64,000 nt of DNA from the NCBI RefSeq assembly GCF_003020125.1, contig NZ_PYFW01000001.1:496001-560000 (forward strand), read 5' to 3'. The DNA comes from Bradyrhizobium sp. MOS003. Its GTDB lineage: Bacteria > Pseudomonadota > Alphaproteobacteria > Rhizobiales > Xanthobacteraceae. The notes under the pieces were generated by a model. That model searched no databases. It was not told the origin of the DNA and saw nothing but the letters and a program-made list of their open reading frames with translations. This document shows positions 1-7,695 of the stretch, piece by piece. Position 1 is the stretch's first letter. Every line of letters starts with the position of its first letter. A program made the translations under genes and the position numbers.

Positions 1-1100
1 TCGCCCAGCAGCCGGACCTGAACTGGCGCAATCCGGACGTCCGTGCCGCGATCTACGACGTGATGCGGTTCTGGCTCGACAAGGGCGTCGACGGCTTTCG
101 CGTCGACGTCATCTGGCACCTGATCAAGGATTCCGAATTCCGCGAAAATCCGCCCAATCCGCATTACGTCGAGGGACGGCCGCCGAACGAAAGGATCCTG
201 ACGCAATATTCCACCGATCAGCCGGAGGTGCATGATGTCATCGCCGAGATGCGGCGCGTAACCGATGAGTTCGGCGCCCGTGTGCTGATCGGCGAGGTCT
301 ATCTGCCGCTACATCGGTTGATGGCCTACTACGGCAACGATCTCACCGGCGCGCAGATGCCGTTCAACTTCGCGCTGCTTTCGACCTTCTGGAGCGCGCG
401 ATCGATCGAAAGGATCATCGAGGATTACGAGAAGGCCCTGCCGCGCGGCGCCTGGCCGAACTGGGTGCTCGGCAATCACGATCGCCCGCGGGTCGCGAGC
501 CGCGTCGGGCCGGAGCAGGCGCGAATCGCCGCCATGCTGCTGCTGACGCTACGCGGCACGCCGACGCTCTATTACGGCGACGAGATCGGCATGCAGCAGG
601 TGGCCATCGCGCCGGAGGATGTCCGCGACCCCTTCGAGAAGAACGTGCCGGGCATCGGTGTCGGCCGCGACGGCTGCCGCACGCCGATGCAGTGGGACGC
701 GTCCGAATTCGCCGGCTTTTCGGCGGCGCGACCGTGGCTCCCGCTGCCGGAGCACTATGTGCGCGACAATGTCGTCAATCTCGAAGCCGATGCGCGCTCG
801 ATCCTCAACCTCTACAAGCGTCTGATCAGCTTGCGGAAGAGCAGTCGGCCGCTGGTCGCGGGCGATTATCGTCCGATCACGGCGCAAGGCAATCTCTTGA
901 TCTATCGCCGCGAGGCCGAGGGACACGCGGTGATCGTGGCGCTCAATCTTGGCCCCGATCCCATCGCGGTCACGACCAGCGCGATCCGTTTCGGCAGTGA
1001 GATCCTCCTGTCGACGTTCCTGGATCGTGAGGGCGAGCGAATCGAAGGCGTGCTGGATCTGCGCGGCAATGAAGGGGTGATCGTATCGCCGCCCGCCTAG
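1..1100 (+). CDS. Alpha-glucosidase, GH13 family (5' end cut by window)
   Basis: This cytoplasmic-type glycoside hydrolase family 13 enzyme releases glucose from alpha-linked oligosaccharides. The reading frame is open from base 3, so the N-terminal part of the barrel lies outside the window; about 365 residues remain. The visible GH13 regions are QPDLNW, then GVDGFRVDVIWHL with the nucleophile Asp, then LIGEVYLP with the acid/base Glu, then LGNHDRPR with the transition-state His-Asp. A TPMQWD segment and a beta-sandwich C-terminus follow. These motifs fit the alpha-glucosidase/oligo-1,6-glucosidase group, but exact substrate preference cannot be read. It is convergent with another GH13 gene across a palindromic repeat, which suggests a small alpha-glucan or trehalose metabolism patch. 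Confidence 0.9.
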   Translation, partial: AQQPDLNWRNPDVRAAIYDVMRFWLDKGVDGFRVDVIWHLIKDSEFRENPPNPHYVEGRPPNERILTQYSTDQPEVHDVIAEMRRVTDEFGARVLIGEVYLPLHRLMAYYGNDLTGAQMPFNFALLSTFWSARSIERIIEDYEKALPRGAWPNWVLGNHDRPRVASRVGPEQARIAAMLLLTLRGTPTLYYGDEIGMQQVAIAPEDVRDPFEKNVPGIGVGRDGCRTPMQWDASEFAGFSAARPWLPLPEHYVRDNVVNLEADARSILNLYKRLISLRKSSRPLVAGDYRPITAQGNLLIYRREAEGHAVIVALNLGPDPIAVTTSAIRFGSEILLSTFLDREGERIEGVLDLRGNEGVIVSPPA

Positions 1101-1155
1101 CCGTTGTCCCGGACAAGCGCAGCATGACAACAAAAGGGGCCGCTGCTATCTCCTC

Positions 1156-1242
1156 GTCATTGCGAGGAGCTCTTGCGAGGAAGCCAATCCAGAATCCCTT
1201 AACGGAAAGATTCTGGATTGCTTCGCTGCGCTCGCAACGACG
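1156..1242. repeat. Intergenic palindromic repeat, family A copy 1
   Basis: Imperfect palindrome of about 87 bases with outer arms GTCATTGCGAG and CTCGCAACGAC and inner arms CAATCCAGAAT and ATTCTGGATTG. It sits between two convergent genes and could fold into a long hairpin. The same family recurs near 6649 and 46965. Confidence 0.8.
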
Positions 1243-1278
1243 ATCGCTGCAGCGGGGGAGCAAATGAAGGCCTTCACC

Positions 1279-2979
1279 TCAGCCCGGATGCTTATTTCCC
1301 TTCGCCGTATTCTCGTCGATGTCGCTCCGCTTCAGCAGATAATCCAGCCCGCCGACGCGATACCAGCGGTAGCCATACGGCTCCAGCATGATTCGATGCT
1401 GGCCGCGCTTGTCGGCGTGGCTGTGGTCCTCCGCGAGCAGATTGATCAGGTGTTCGCCGGCGTCGCCGGGCAACCCGACCGAGAACGCGGTCTCGCGCGG
1501 CTTGTCATCCAGATTGTGCACGAACAGCACCGAATTGTTGCGCCAGTCGTAACGCATGATGAACACGGCGGGATCGCGCGTCGCAATGATCGCGAAATCG
1601 CCCCAGCCGATTTCCGGCACCTCCTTGCGCATGCGGACGATGCGTTCGGTCCAGTTCAGCATCGAGTTGGAATCGCGCCGCTGCTTTGCGACGTTGACAT
1701 GATCGAAGCCGTAGGGCCCCTTGTCGATCACGGAGAATGCCGGCTTGTCGCTCTTGGTGAAACCGCCATGCGGTTCGGTCGACCATTGCATCGGCGTGCG
1801 CGCGCAATTGCGTTCCGGCAATGAGAGGTCATCGCCCATCGCGATCTCGTCGCCATAGCGGATCACAGGCGTTCCGGGCAGCGTGCACATCAGGCTGTAG
1901 GCGAGCTCGAGCCGCCTGCGGTCACCGCCAACCATCGGGGCGAAGCGGCGCCGGATGCCGCGGTCGTAGAGCTGCATGTCCTTGTCGGGGCCGAAGCGTT
2001 TGAAGACGAGGTCGCGCTGCGCCTTGGTCAACCGTCCCAGATCGAGCTCGTCGTGATTGCGCAGGAACAGGCCCCATTGCGCCGCGGCCGGCCGCGGCTT
2101 TGTCGCTTTCAGCGCTTTCGCGAGCGGACGCGAGTCGGCGGAGGCCAGCGCATAGAACAGGTGCTGGTTGACGTGGAAGTTGAACATCATGTGCATGCGG
2201 TCGCCATCGCGGCCGAAATACTCCATGTCTGTTTCCGGCAGCACGTTGGCTTCGGCGAGGATGATGGCGTCGCCCTGCCGCCATTGCAGGAATTCGCGGA
2301 ACGCGCGCAGCATGTCGTACTGCTCGACCGGCTTCTTCACCTTGGCGCCCTTGGTGGCGATCACGAAGGGCACGGCGTCCATCCGGAAGCCGGAGACGCC
2401 GAGCTGGATCCAGAAGCCCATGATCTTCAGGATCTCGGCCTGAACGTGCGGGTTCGAGGTGTTGAGATCAGGCTGGAAATCGTAGAAGCGGTGGAAATAA
2501 TACGCGCCGGCCTCCTTGTCGCGTGTCCAGGTCGTCTTCTGTACGCCGGGAAACACCATGCCCGTGTTGGCGTTGGCGGGCTTCTTGTCGGACCACACGT
2601 ACCAGTCGCGATAGGGCGAATTCTTGTCGCGCCGCGCTTCCTTGAACCAATGGTGCTGGTCCGAGGTGTGGTTGACGACGAGGTCGATGATGATGCGGAT
2701 GCCGCGCTGCTTGCAGCCATGGGTGAATTCGACGAAGTCGCCGAGCGTGCCGTAGCGGGGGTCGACGCTGTAATAGTCGGCGATATCGTAGCCGTCGTCG
2801 CGGCCGGGCGAGGTCTGGAACGGCATCAGCCAGATCGTGGTAATGCCGAGCCCGTGCAGATAGTCGAGCCGGCGCAGCAGGCCCTTGAAGTCGCCGACAC
2901 CATCGCCGTTGGCGTCCATATAGGTGCCGACGGAGAGGCAATAGATCACGCCGTTCTTGTACCAGAGATCGTCGATCAT
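1279..2979 (-). CDS. Trehalose synthase-like GH13 alpha-amylase family protein
   Basis: A 566-residue GH13 protein of the maltose alpha-D-glucosyltransferase (TreS) type, expected in the cytoplasm. It starts MIDDLWYKN, continues with GDGVGDFKG near residue 27 and DLVVNHTSD near 103, then carries GVSGFRMDAV with the nucleophile Asp, an ILAEANV acid/base segment and an RNHDELDLG segment. It ends with the TreS-like block LPGTPVIRYGDEIAMGD and RTPMQWS. No maltokinase domain is fused to it and none lies nearby. True TreS interconverts maltose and trehalose; hydrolase or isomaltulose-type activity in this branch is possible, so the product name is tentative. The GH13 assignment itself is firm. Confidence 0.85.
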   Translation of the reverse strand: MIDDLWYKNGVIYCLSVGTYMDANGDGVGDFKGLLRRLDYLHGLGITTIWLMPFQTSPGRDDGYDIADYYSVDPRYGTLGDFVEFTHGCKQRGIRIIIDLVVNHTSDQHHWFKEARRDKNSPYRDWYVWSDKKPANANTGMVFPGVQKTTWTRDKEAGAYYFHRFYDFQPDLNTSNPHVQAEILKIMGFWIQLGVSGFRMDAVPFVIATKGAKVKKPVEQYDMLRAFREFLQWRQGDAIILAEANVLPETDMEYFGRDGDRMHMMFNFHVNQHLFYALASADSRPLAKALKATKPRPAAAQWGLFLRNHDELDLGRLTKAQRDLVFKRFGPDKDMQLYDRGIRRRFAPMVGGDRRRLELAYSLMCTLPGTPVIRYGDEIAMGDDLSLPERNCARTPMQWSTEPHGGFTKSDKPAFSVIDKGPYGFDHVNVAKQRRDSNSMLNWTERIVRMRKEVPEIGWGDFAIIATRDPAVFIMRYDWRNNSVLFVHNLDDKPRETAFSVGLPGDAGEHLINLLAEDHSHADKRGQHRIMLEPYGYRWYRVGGLDYLLKRSDIDENTAKGNKHPG

Positions 2980-3086
2980 GCCGGGGCAGCCCTCTTCGGT
3001 CCGCCCACGACCGGCGGCGGCTGCGTGATAATTAAGAGCGGCCAGAGTGGTTCCCGCTCTCGCCGTGCACCCGCTGTCGCCACGGA

Positions 3087-3614
3087 ATGACGGACGGAAT
3101 GGAATCGGCTATCCTCCCACCCATGGACAACGCCGCCCGGAACATCACCCTCGTGCCGCCGCCCGATCGCCGTCAGTCCGAGACGGCGCTGGCCATTGCG
3201 CGCGGCACCGCGCGGCTGCTGCGTTCGCTCGGCTTTACCTGCATCAGCGAATTGCCGCTGCCTTCGGGCCGGCGCGCCGATCTGGTGGCGCTGAACGAGC
3301 GCGGCGAGATCTGGATCGTCGAGATCAAATCGTCGGTGGAGGATCTGCGCGCCGACCAGAAATGGCACGAATACCGCGCCCATTGCGATCGGCTGTTCTT
3401 CGCCTTCACGCAGGACCTGCCGTGCGAGATTTTTCCGGAAGGCACCGGCCTGATCATCGCCGACGCCTATGGCGCGCACCTGCAGTGCGAAGCGCCCGAG
3501 CACAAGCTCGCTGCCGCCACGCGCAAGCAGATGACGGTACGGTTCGGAATGGCAGCAGCGCTTCGGATCAACCGGCTGGTCGACCCGCAGGGACACGCTG
3601 ATTTCTGGGAATAG
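3087..3614 (+). CDS. mmcB: MmcB family DNA repair protein
   Basis: A 175-residue protein matching MmcB, an alphaproteobacterial SOS/mitomycin-C-resistance factor with a restriction-endonuclease-like fold. The nuclease-type core is visible as RADLVALNERGEIWIVEIKS, with the Asp and Glu-x-Lys spacing of PD-(D/E)xK enzymes, followed by DLRADQKWHEY and CDRLFFAF. Starts at 3099 or 3123 are equally possible, because homologues appear to begin close to the residues encoded at 3123 and no strong ribosome site decides it. imuA, imuB and dnaE2 are not in this window. The cellular role comes from the Caulobacter homologue. Confidence 0.8.
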   Translation: MTDGMESAILPPMDNAARNITLVPPPDRRQSETALAIARGTARLLRSLGFTCISELPLPSGRRADLVALNERGEIWIVEIKSSVEDLRADQKWHEYRAHCDRLFFAFTQDLPCEIFPEGTGLIIADAYGAHLQCEAPEHKLAAATRKQMTVRFGMAAALRINRLVDPQGHADFWE

Positions 3615-3642
3615 CGTGGTCTCGTCCCGGACGCGCTGCAGT

Positions 3643-3731
3643 GCCGTAGGCAAAGCGAAGCGTGCCCACGAGCTCTATCCAATCCAGACATATGGTGGGC
3701 ACGGCGCTGCGCGCCTTTGCCCACCCTACGA
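3643..3731. repeat. Intergenic palindrome, family B copy (TTTGCCCACCCTAC type)
   Basis: An imperfect palindrome whose right side ends in CGCCTTTGCCCACCCTACG and whose left side begins CCGTAGGCAAAGCG. It lies between the convergent mmcB and regR genes. Related copies occur near 26451 and 55932. Confidence 0.65.
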
Positions 3732-3736
3732 GACCA

Positions 3737-4291
3737 TTACCGCGGCGCGCGCTTGGCGAGAATCCGCTGCAACGTCCGCCGATGCATGTTCAGCCGGCGT
3801 GCCGTCTCCGAGACGTTGCGGTTGCACATCTCGTAGATGCGCTGGATGTGCTCCCAGCGGACGCGGTCGGCGGACATCGGGTTGGTCGGCAGATCGGACT
3901 TGTCCGCGCTGGTCGACAGCAGCGCCGCGACGACGTCGTCGGCATCGGCGGGCTTGGAGAGATAATCGATCGCGCCCATCTTCACCGCGGTGACGGCCGT
4001 GGCGATGTTGCCGTAGCCAGTCAGCACGATCGCGCGCGCATCGGGGCGCTTCTTCTTCAGCGCCGAGACCACGTCGAGGCCGTTGCCGTCACCGAGCCGC
4101 AGATCCACCACGGCGAATGCGGGTGCGGCCTTGCCGATCTGCGCAAGTCCGTCGGAGACGGTATCGCATGAAGTCACGGCAAAGCCGCGCGTTTCCATGG
4201 CGCGCGATAACCGCTCCAGGAACGGCTTGTCATCTTCCACGATCAGCAGCGAGCGATCGGTCTGTTCGTTCAGTTCGGCGATGGCGTTCAA
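3737..4291 (-). CDS. regR: Redox response regulator RegR (ActR/PrrA/RegA family)
   Basis: A 184-residue response regulator and the partner of the histidine kinase encoded just upstream on the same strand. The receiver domain spans about residues 13-125: acidic pair ED at 20-21, phospho-acceptor Asp63 in VVDLRLGDGN, Thr91 in VLTGYG and Lys113 in LSKPAD. A Fis-type helix-turn-helix fills the C-terminus (NVSETARRLNMHRRTLQRIL), as in RegA/ActR. In this family it controls redox-dependent respiration and carbon and nitrogen fixation; in Bradyrhizobium RegR activates fixR-nifA. The gap of about 100 bases after regS fits one transcript. Confidence 0.92.
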   Translation of the reverse strand: MNAIAELNEQTDRSLLIVEDDKPFLERLSRAMETRGFAVTSCDTVSDGLAQIGKAAPAFAVVDLRLGDGNGLDVVSALKKKRPDARAIVLTGYGNIATAVTAVKMGAIDYLSKPADADDVVAALLSTSADKSDLPTNPMSADRVRWEHIQRIYEMCNRNVSETARRLNMHRRTLQRILAKRAPR

Positions 4292-4393
4292 GGTTTTGTC
4301 CTCTCTCCAGCGCGTCTACATATGGCGTCGCAATCGCGCAGTGCCAAGGCGGCAAATAGTCGATCCGCCCCGTCGTGCGACGCAAGGTCGCGG

Positions 4394-5716
4394 CTATCCT
4401 ATTGTTTCTTCGAGGCTCTCGATAGCCTCAAAACGCTGGCGCGGCCATGTAATCTGGACCACGGCGCCGTGGTCCGGGAATATCCGGTTGGTAAACGAGA
4501 CCTTGGCGCCGGTGCGTTCCAGCAAGGTACGCGCGATGAACACGCCCAATCCGAGACCGCGTCGCTCGCCGCCGCCCTCATCCGTGGTTCGCCGACGCGA
4601 CAAATAGGGCTCGCCGATCCGATTCAGGATGTCGGGCGGAATGCCGGGGCCGTCGTCGGAGATCAGAAGCTCGATCGTGTCCTTGTTCCACCACGCGTTC
4701 ACCTCAACGGTGGTACGGGCGAAATCGACCGCGTTCTCGACGATGTTGCCGACGCCGTAGAGGATCGCCGGGTTGCGCGAGCCGACCGGCTCGGACACGG
4801 CGGCGACCGCGATCCGCACCTTGATCTCGACGCCGAAATCGCGGTGCGGGGCCACCACTTCCTCGATCAGCTCCGACAGCTTCATGCGGTCGAACGGCGC
4901 GCCGGTGGAGGAGAGCTGGGTGATCTTGCTCAAGATGTCGCGGCAGCGCTGGGTCTGCTCGCGCAGCGTCTTCAGGTCGGCGGCAAAGCTGGCGTCCTTG
5001 ACCGTCTTTTCCAGCTCGCGCGAGATCAGGAAGATCGTGGCCAGCGGCGTGCCGAGTTCGTGCGCGGCCGCAGCGGCAAGGCCGTCGAGCTGGGTCAGAT
5101 GCTGTTCGCGCGTCAGCACCAGCTCGGTCGCGGCCAGCGCATCTGCGAGCTTGCGCGCCTCTTCGGTCACCTGAAACGAGTAGAGGCTGGTGACGCCGAT
5201 CGCGAGCACGATCGAGAGCCAGATGCCGACGAGATAGATCGGCGGCAGCACCAGGGGATCGTCGGAATCCCAGGGCAGCGGCAAATGGAAGAAGAACAGG
5301 ACCGAGGCGCAGGCCACCGCGAGCACGCCGAGGCCGAATGTGGAGCGCGCCGGCAGCGCCGTGGCCGAGATCAGCACCGGCGCGAGGAACAGGAACGAGA
5401 ACGGGTTCTGCAGTCCGCCGGTGAAGTACAGCAGACCGGCCAGTTCCACGATGTTCAGCGCGAGCAGTCCGGCCGCCTGCATCGGCTCCAGCCGCTGCAT
5501 CGGATTGGCCGCGGTCTGGAGCGCCAGATTGAGTGCTGCCGACAAGGCGATGATGCTGACGCATGGGACGATCTCGACGTTGAATTCCAATCCCTGCGCC
5601 ACGATGAAGATCGCGGCGAGCTGGCCCAGCACCGCCAGCCAGCGCAGCCGCAGGATGGTGTCGAGTCGGATATGCCGCTGTGCGTGGCGGAAGTCAGTAT
5701 CGGCAGTCTCGGTCAT
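4394..5716 (-). CDS. regS: Redox-sensing membrane histidine kinase RegS (RegB/PrrB/ActS family)
   Basis: A sensor kinase of 440 residues if it starts at MTETADTDF (5716). The open frame extends to 5872, but that part overlaps the divergent ABC gene and has no domain. About six hydrophobic segments come first and include the RegB quinone-binding motif GGLQNPF. The H-box AAAHELGTPLATI follows, then QRCRDILSKI with the conserved redox Cys, an N-box around NIVENAVDFA, and DDGPGIP and GLGLGVFIA of the ATPase domain. The protein should phosphorylate RegR according to quinone-pool redox state. A common promoter for the operon would lie in 5717-5822. Confidence 0.92.
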   Translation of the reverse strand: MTETADTDFRHAQRHIRLDTILRLRWLAVLGQLAAIFIVAQGLEFNVEIVPCVSIIALSAALNLALQTAANPMQRLEPMQAAGLLALNIVELAGLLYFTGGLQNPFSFLFLAPVLISATALPARSTFGLGVLAVACASVLFFFHLPLPWDSDDPLVLPPIYLVGIWLSIVLAIGVTSLYSFQVTEEARKLADALAATELVLTREQHLTQLDGLAAAAAHELGTPLATIFLISRELEKTVKDASFAADLKTLREQTQRCRDILSKITQLSSTGAPFDRMKLSELIEEVVAPHRDFGVEIKVRIAVAAVSEPVGSRNPAILYGVGNIVENAVDFARTTVEVNAWWNKDTIELLISDDGPGIPPDILNRIGEPYLSRRRTTDEGGGERRGLGLGVFIARTLLERTGAKVSFTNRIFPDHGAVVQITWPRQRFEAIESLEETIG

Positions 5717-5822
5717 CTCGGCCAATGTGGCGGTGCCTTCTCGATCACAAACGCGGGCTCGCGGAACCATCCGGATTACAAGCCTTGCGCTCTCCGCTGC
5801 AATAGCAGAAGAACGCCCCAGC

Positions 5823-6626
5823 ATGACCGGGAACGACAAAGCTTCAAGTCCGCCGACTGTCGCGGGGCGCACCTCCTCCGCGGCGATCGAGGTCGATCAC
5901 CTCGTCAAGATCTACAAGCAGACCCGCGCCGTCGACGACATCTCCTTTTCGTTGCCGCGCGGCAGCATCACCGGGCTCCTGGGCGGCAACGGCGCCGGCA
6001 AGACCACGACCATCGCGATGATCATGGGCCTGGTGCTGCCGACCTCCGGCCGCGTGCAGGTGCTCGGCCATGGGATGCCCGAGGAGAGCGCTTCCGTGCT
6101 GGGGCGGATGAACTTCGAGAGCCCTTATGTCGACATGCCGATGCGGCTCACGGTGCGGCAGAACCTCACCGTGTTCGGCAAGCTCTACGCGGTGAAGAAC
6201 CTGTCGGAGCGCATCGCCGCGCTCGCGGACGATCTCGACCTCACCGATTTCATCGACCGTGCCAACGGCAAGCTGTCCGCCGGCCAGAAGACCCGCGTCG
6301 CGCTGGCCAAAGCGCTGATCAACCGGCCCGAGCTGCTGCTGCTGGACGAGCCGACCGCCTCGCTCGATCCGGATACCGCCGACTGGGTGCGGGCGCATCT
6401 GGAGCGTTATCGCAAGGAGAACAACGCCACCATCCTCCTGGCTTCGCACAACATGCTCGAGGTCGAGCGGCTCTGCGACCGCGTCATCATCATGAAGCGC
6501 GGCCGCATCGAGGACGACGATACGCCGGAGGCGATCATGGCGCGCTACAACCGCACCACGCTGGAAGAGGTATTTCTGGACGTCGCGCGCGGCCGGGCGA
6601 ACGGCGCGAAGGAGGCGGTGAGGTGA
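5823..6626 (+). CDS. ABC-2 type transporter ATP-binding protein
   Basis: A 267-residue ATPase that powers the permease encoded next. It shows Walker A GGNGAGKTTT, a Q-loop region near NFESPYVDMP, the signature LSAGQKTRVALAKA (an LSAGQ variant of LSGGQ), Walker B LLLLDEPTASLD and the H-loop in LLASHNM. The start at 5823 (MTGNDKASS) is chosen because longer frames only extend through antisense regS sequence. This is the one-ATPase/one-permease layout of NodI-type and drug or polysaccharide exporters; the cargo is unknown. Its divergence from regS invites a test for redox control, which is inference only. Confidence 0.9.
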   Translation: MTGNDKASSPPTVAGRTSSAAIEVDHLVKIYKQTRAVDDISFSLPRGSITGLLGGNGAGKTTTIAMIMGLVLPTSGRVQVLGHGMPEESASVLGRMNFESPYVDMPMRLTVRQNLTVFGKLYAVKNLSERIAALADDLDLTDFIDRANGKLSAGQKTRVALAKALINRPELLLLDEPTASLDPDTADWVRAHLERYRKENNATILLASHNMLEVERLCDRVIIMKRGRIEDDDTPEAIMARYNRTTLEEVFLDVARGRANGAKEAVR

Positions 6627-6648
6627 AAGGATTTCCGGCTTATCCTCC

Positions 6649-6733
6649 GTCATTGCGAGCGAAGCGAAGCAATCCAGATTCTCTCCGCGGAGGGATTCTG
6701 GATTGCTTCGTCGCAAGGGCTCCTCGCAATGAC
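6649..6733. repeat. Intergenic palindromic repeat, family A copy 2
   Basis: An 85-base palindrome with arms GTCATTGCGAGCGAAGCGA and TCGCAATGAC and an inner AATCCAGA/TCTGGATT stem. It lies inside a probable operon, between the ABC ATPase and permease genes, so it would be transcribed and fold as a hairpin in the messenger. Confidence 0.85.
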
Positions 6734-6756
6734 GGCGGAGGTACCGCGTAGCTGCC

Positions 6757-7575
6757 ATGACCAACATTTCCCTCCACCGCGGCATCTCCGTCCACCGCAT
6801 CGGCGCGATGATCCTGCGCTACTGGTACCTCCTGATGTCGTCCTGGCCGCGGCTGCTCGAATTGCTGTACTGGCCGGCGCTGCAGGTCATCACCTGGGGC
6901 TTCATCCAGCATTACGTCGCCGAGAATTCCAATTTCTTCGCGCGCGCCGGCGGCACGCTGATCGGTGCCGTCATCCTCTGGGACATCCTGTTCCGCGGCC
7001 AGCTCGGCTTCTCCATCTCGTTCCTGGAGGAGATGTGGGCGCGCAACATCGGCAACCTCATGATGAGTCCCTTGAGGCCGATCGAGTTTCTGCTGTCGCT
7101 GATGGTCATGAGCCTGATCCGGCTTGCGATCGGGATCATTCCGATGACCGTGCTCGCGCTGGTCATGTTTCACTTCAATGTCTATGCCCTCGGCCTGCCG
7201 CTGATCGCATTCTTCTGCAATCTGATCTTTACGAGCTGGTCGGTCGGCATCTTCGTGTCGGGCCTCGTACTGAGAAACGGCCTCGGCGCCGAGAGCATCG
7301 TCTGGACCTTGATGTTCGCGATCCTGCCGCTCGCCTGCGTCTACTATCCCGTCAGCGTGTTGCCGTTCTGGCTGCAAACCATCGCCTGGGCGCTGCCGCC
7401 GACTTACGTGTTCGAAGGGATGCGCGCGCTGCTGATCGAACGAACCTTCCGGATCGATCTGATGCTGGATGCGTTGGCCATCAACGCGATGCTGCTGGGC
7501 GCTTCTTTTTGGGCATTCCTTGCCCTTTTGCGCAGCGCCAAGAAGAATGGTTCGCTGCTGTCGGGCGGCGAATAA
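6757..7575 (+). CDS. ABC-2 type transporter permease
   Basis: A 272-residue integral membrane protein that pairs with the ATPase immediately upstream. It has about six hydrophobic segments (for example near residues 37-52, 65-85, 118-142, 146-170, 181-205 and 240-258), the arrangement of ABC-2/NodJ-like permeases. The ELLYWPALQVITWGF stretch and a late PPTYVFEGMR loop are typical of exporters in this family. Substrate is unknown. The gap of 130 bases from the ATPase is unusually long for such a pair and is filled by a family A palindrome. Confidence 0.88.
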   Translation: MTNISLHRGISVHRIGAMILRYWYLLMSSWPRLLELLYWPALQVITWGFIQHYVAENSNFFARAGGTLIGAVILWDILFRGQLGFSISFLEEMWARNIGNLMMSPLRPIEFLLSLMVMSLIRLAIGIIPMTVLALVMFHFNVYALGLPLIAFFCNLIFTSWSVGIFVSGLVLRNGLGAESIVWTLMFAILPLACVYYPVSVLPFWLQTIAWALPPTYVFEGMRALLIERTFRIDLMLDALAINAMLLGASFWAFLALLRSAKKNGSLLSGGE

Positions 7576-7640
7576 CGTCGTTTATCGTGGATTCAGGCCG
7601 GTTTAACCGTTTTCGCTACGTAGATGTACGGAACCATGGA

Positions 7641-7669
7641 TTGACGCAATATTACGCATTCGGCAGTAT
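7641..7669 (+). promoter_or_regulatory. Possible housekeeping promoter for phaZ
   Basis: TTGACG at 7641-7646 and CAGTAT at 7664-7669 are separated by 17 bases and lie 27 bases before the phaZ start. The -35 element is good, the -10 element matches only weakly, and nothing else supports it. Confidence 0.3.
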
Positions 7670-7695
7670 GCTGCGATGCGAAGAAGGATATAGCG

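Noticed and set aside
5717..5872. Extended N-terminus of RegS up to 5872
   Set aside because: The added 52 residues overlap the start of the divergent ABC ATPase gene, contain no recognisable segment, and MTETADTDF at 5716 begins the conserved part.
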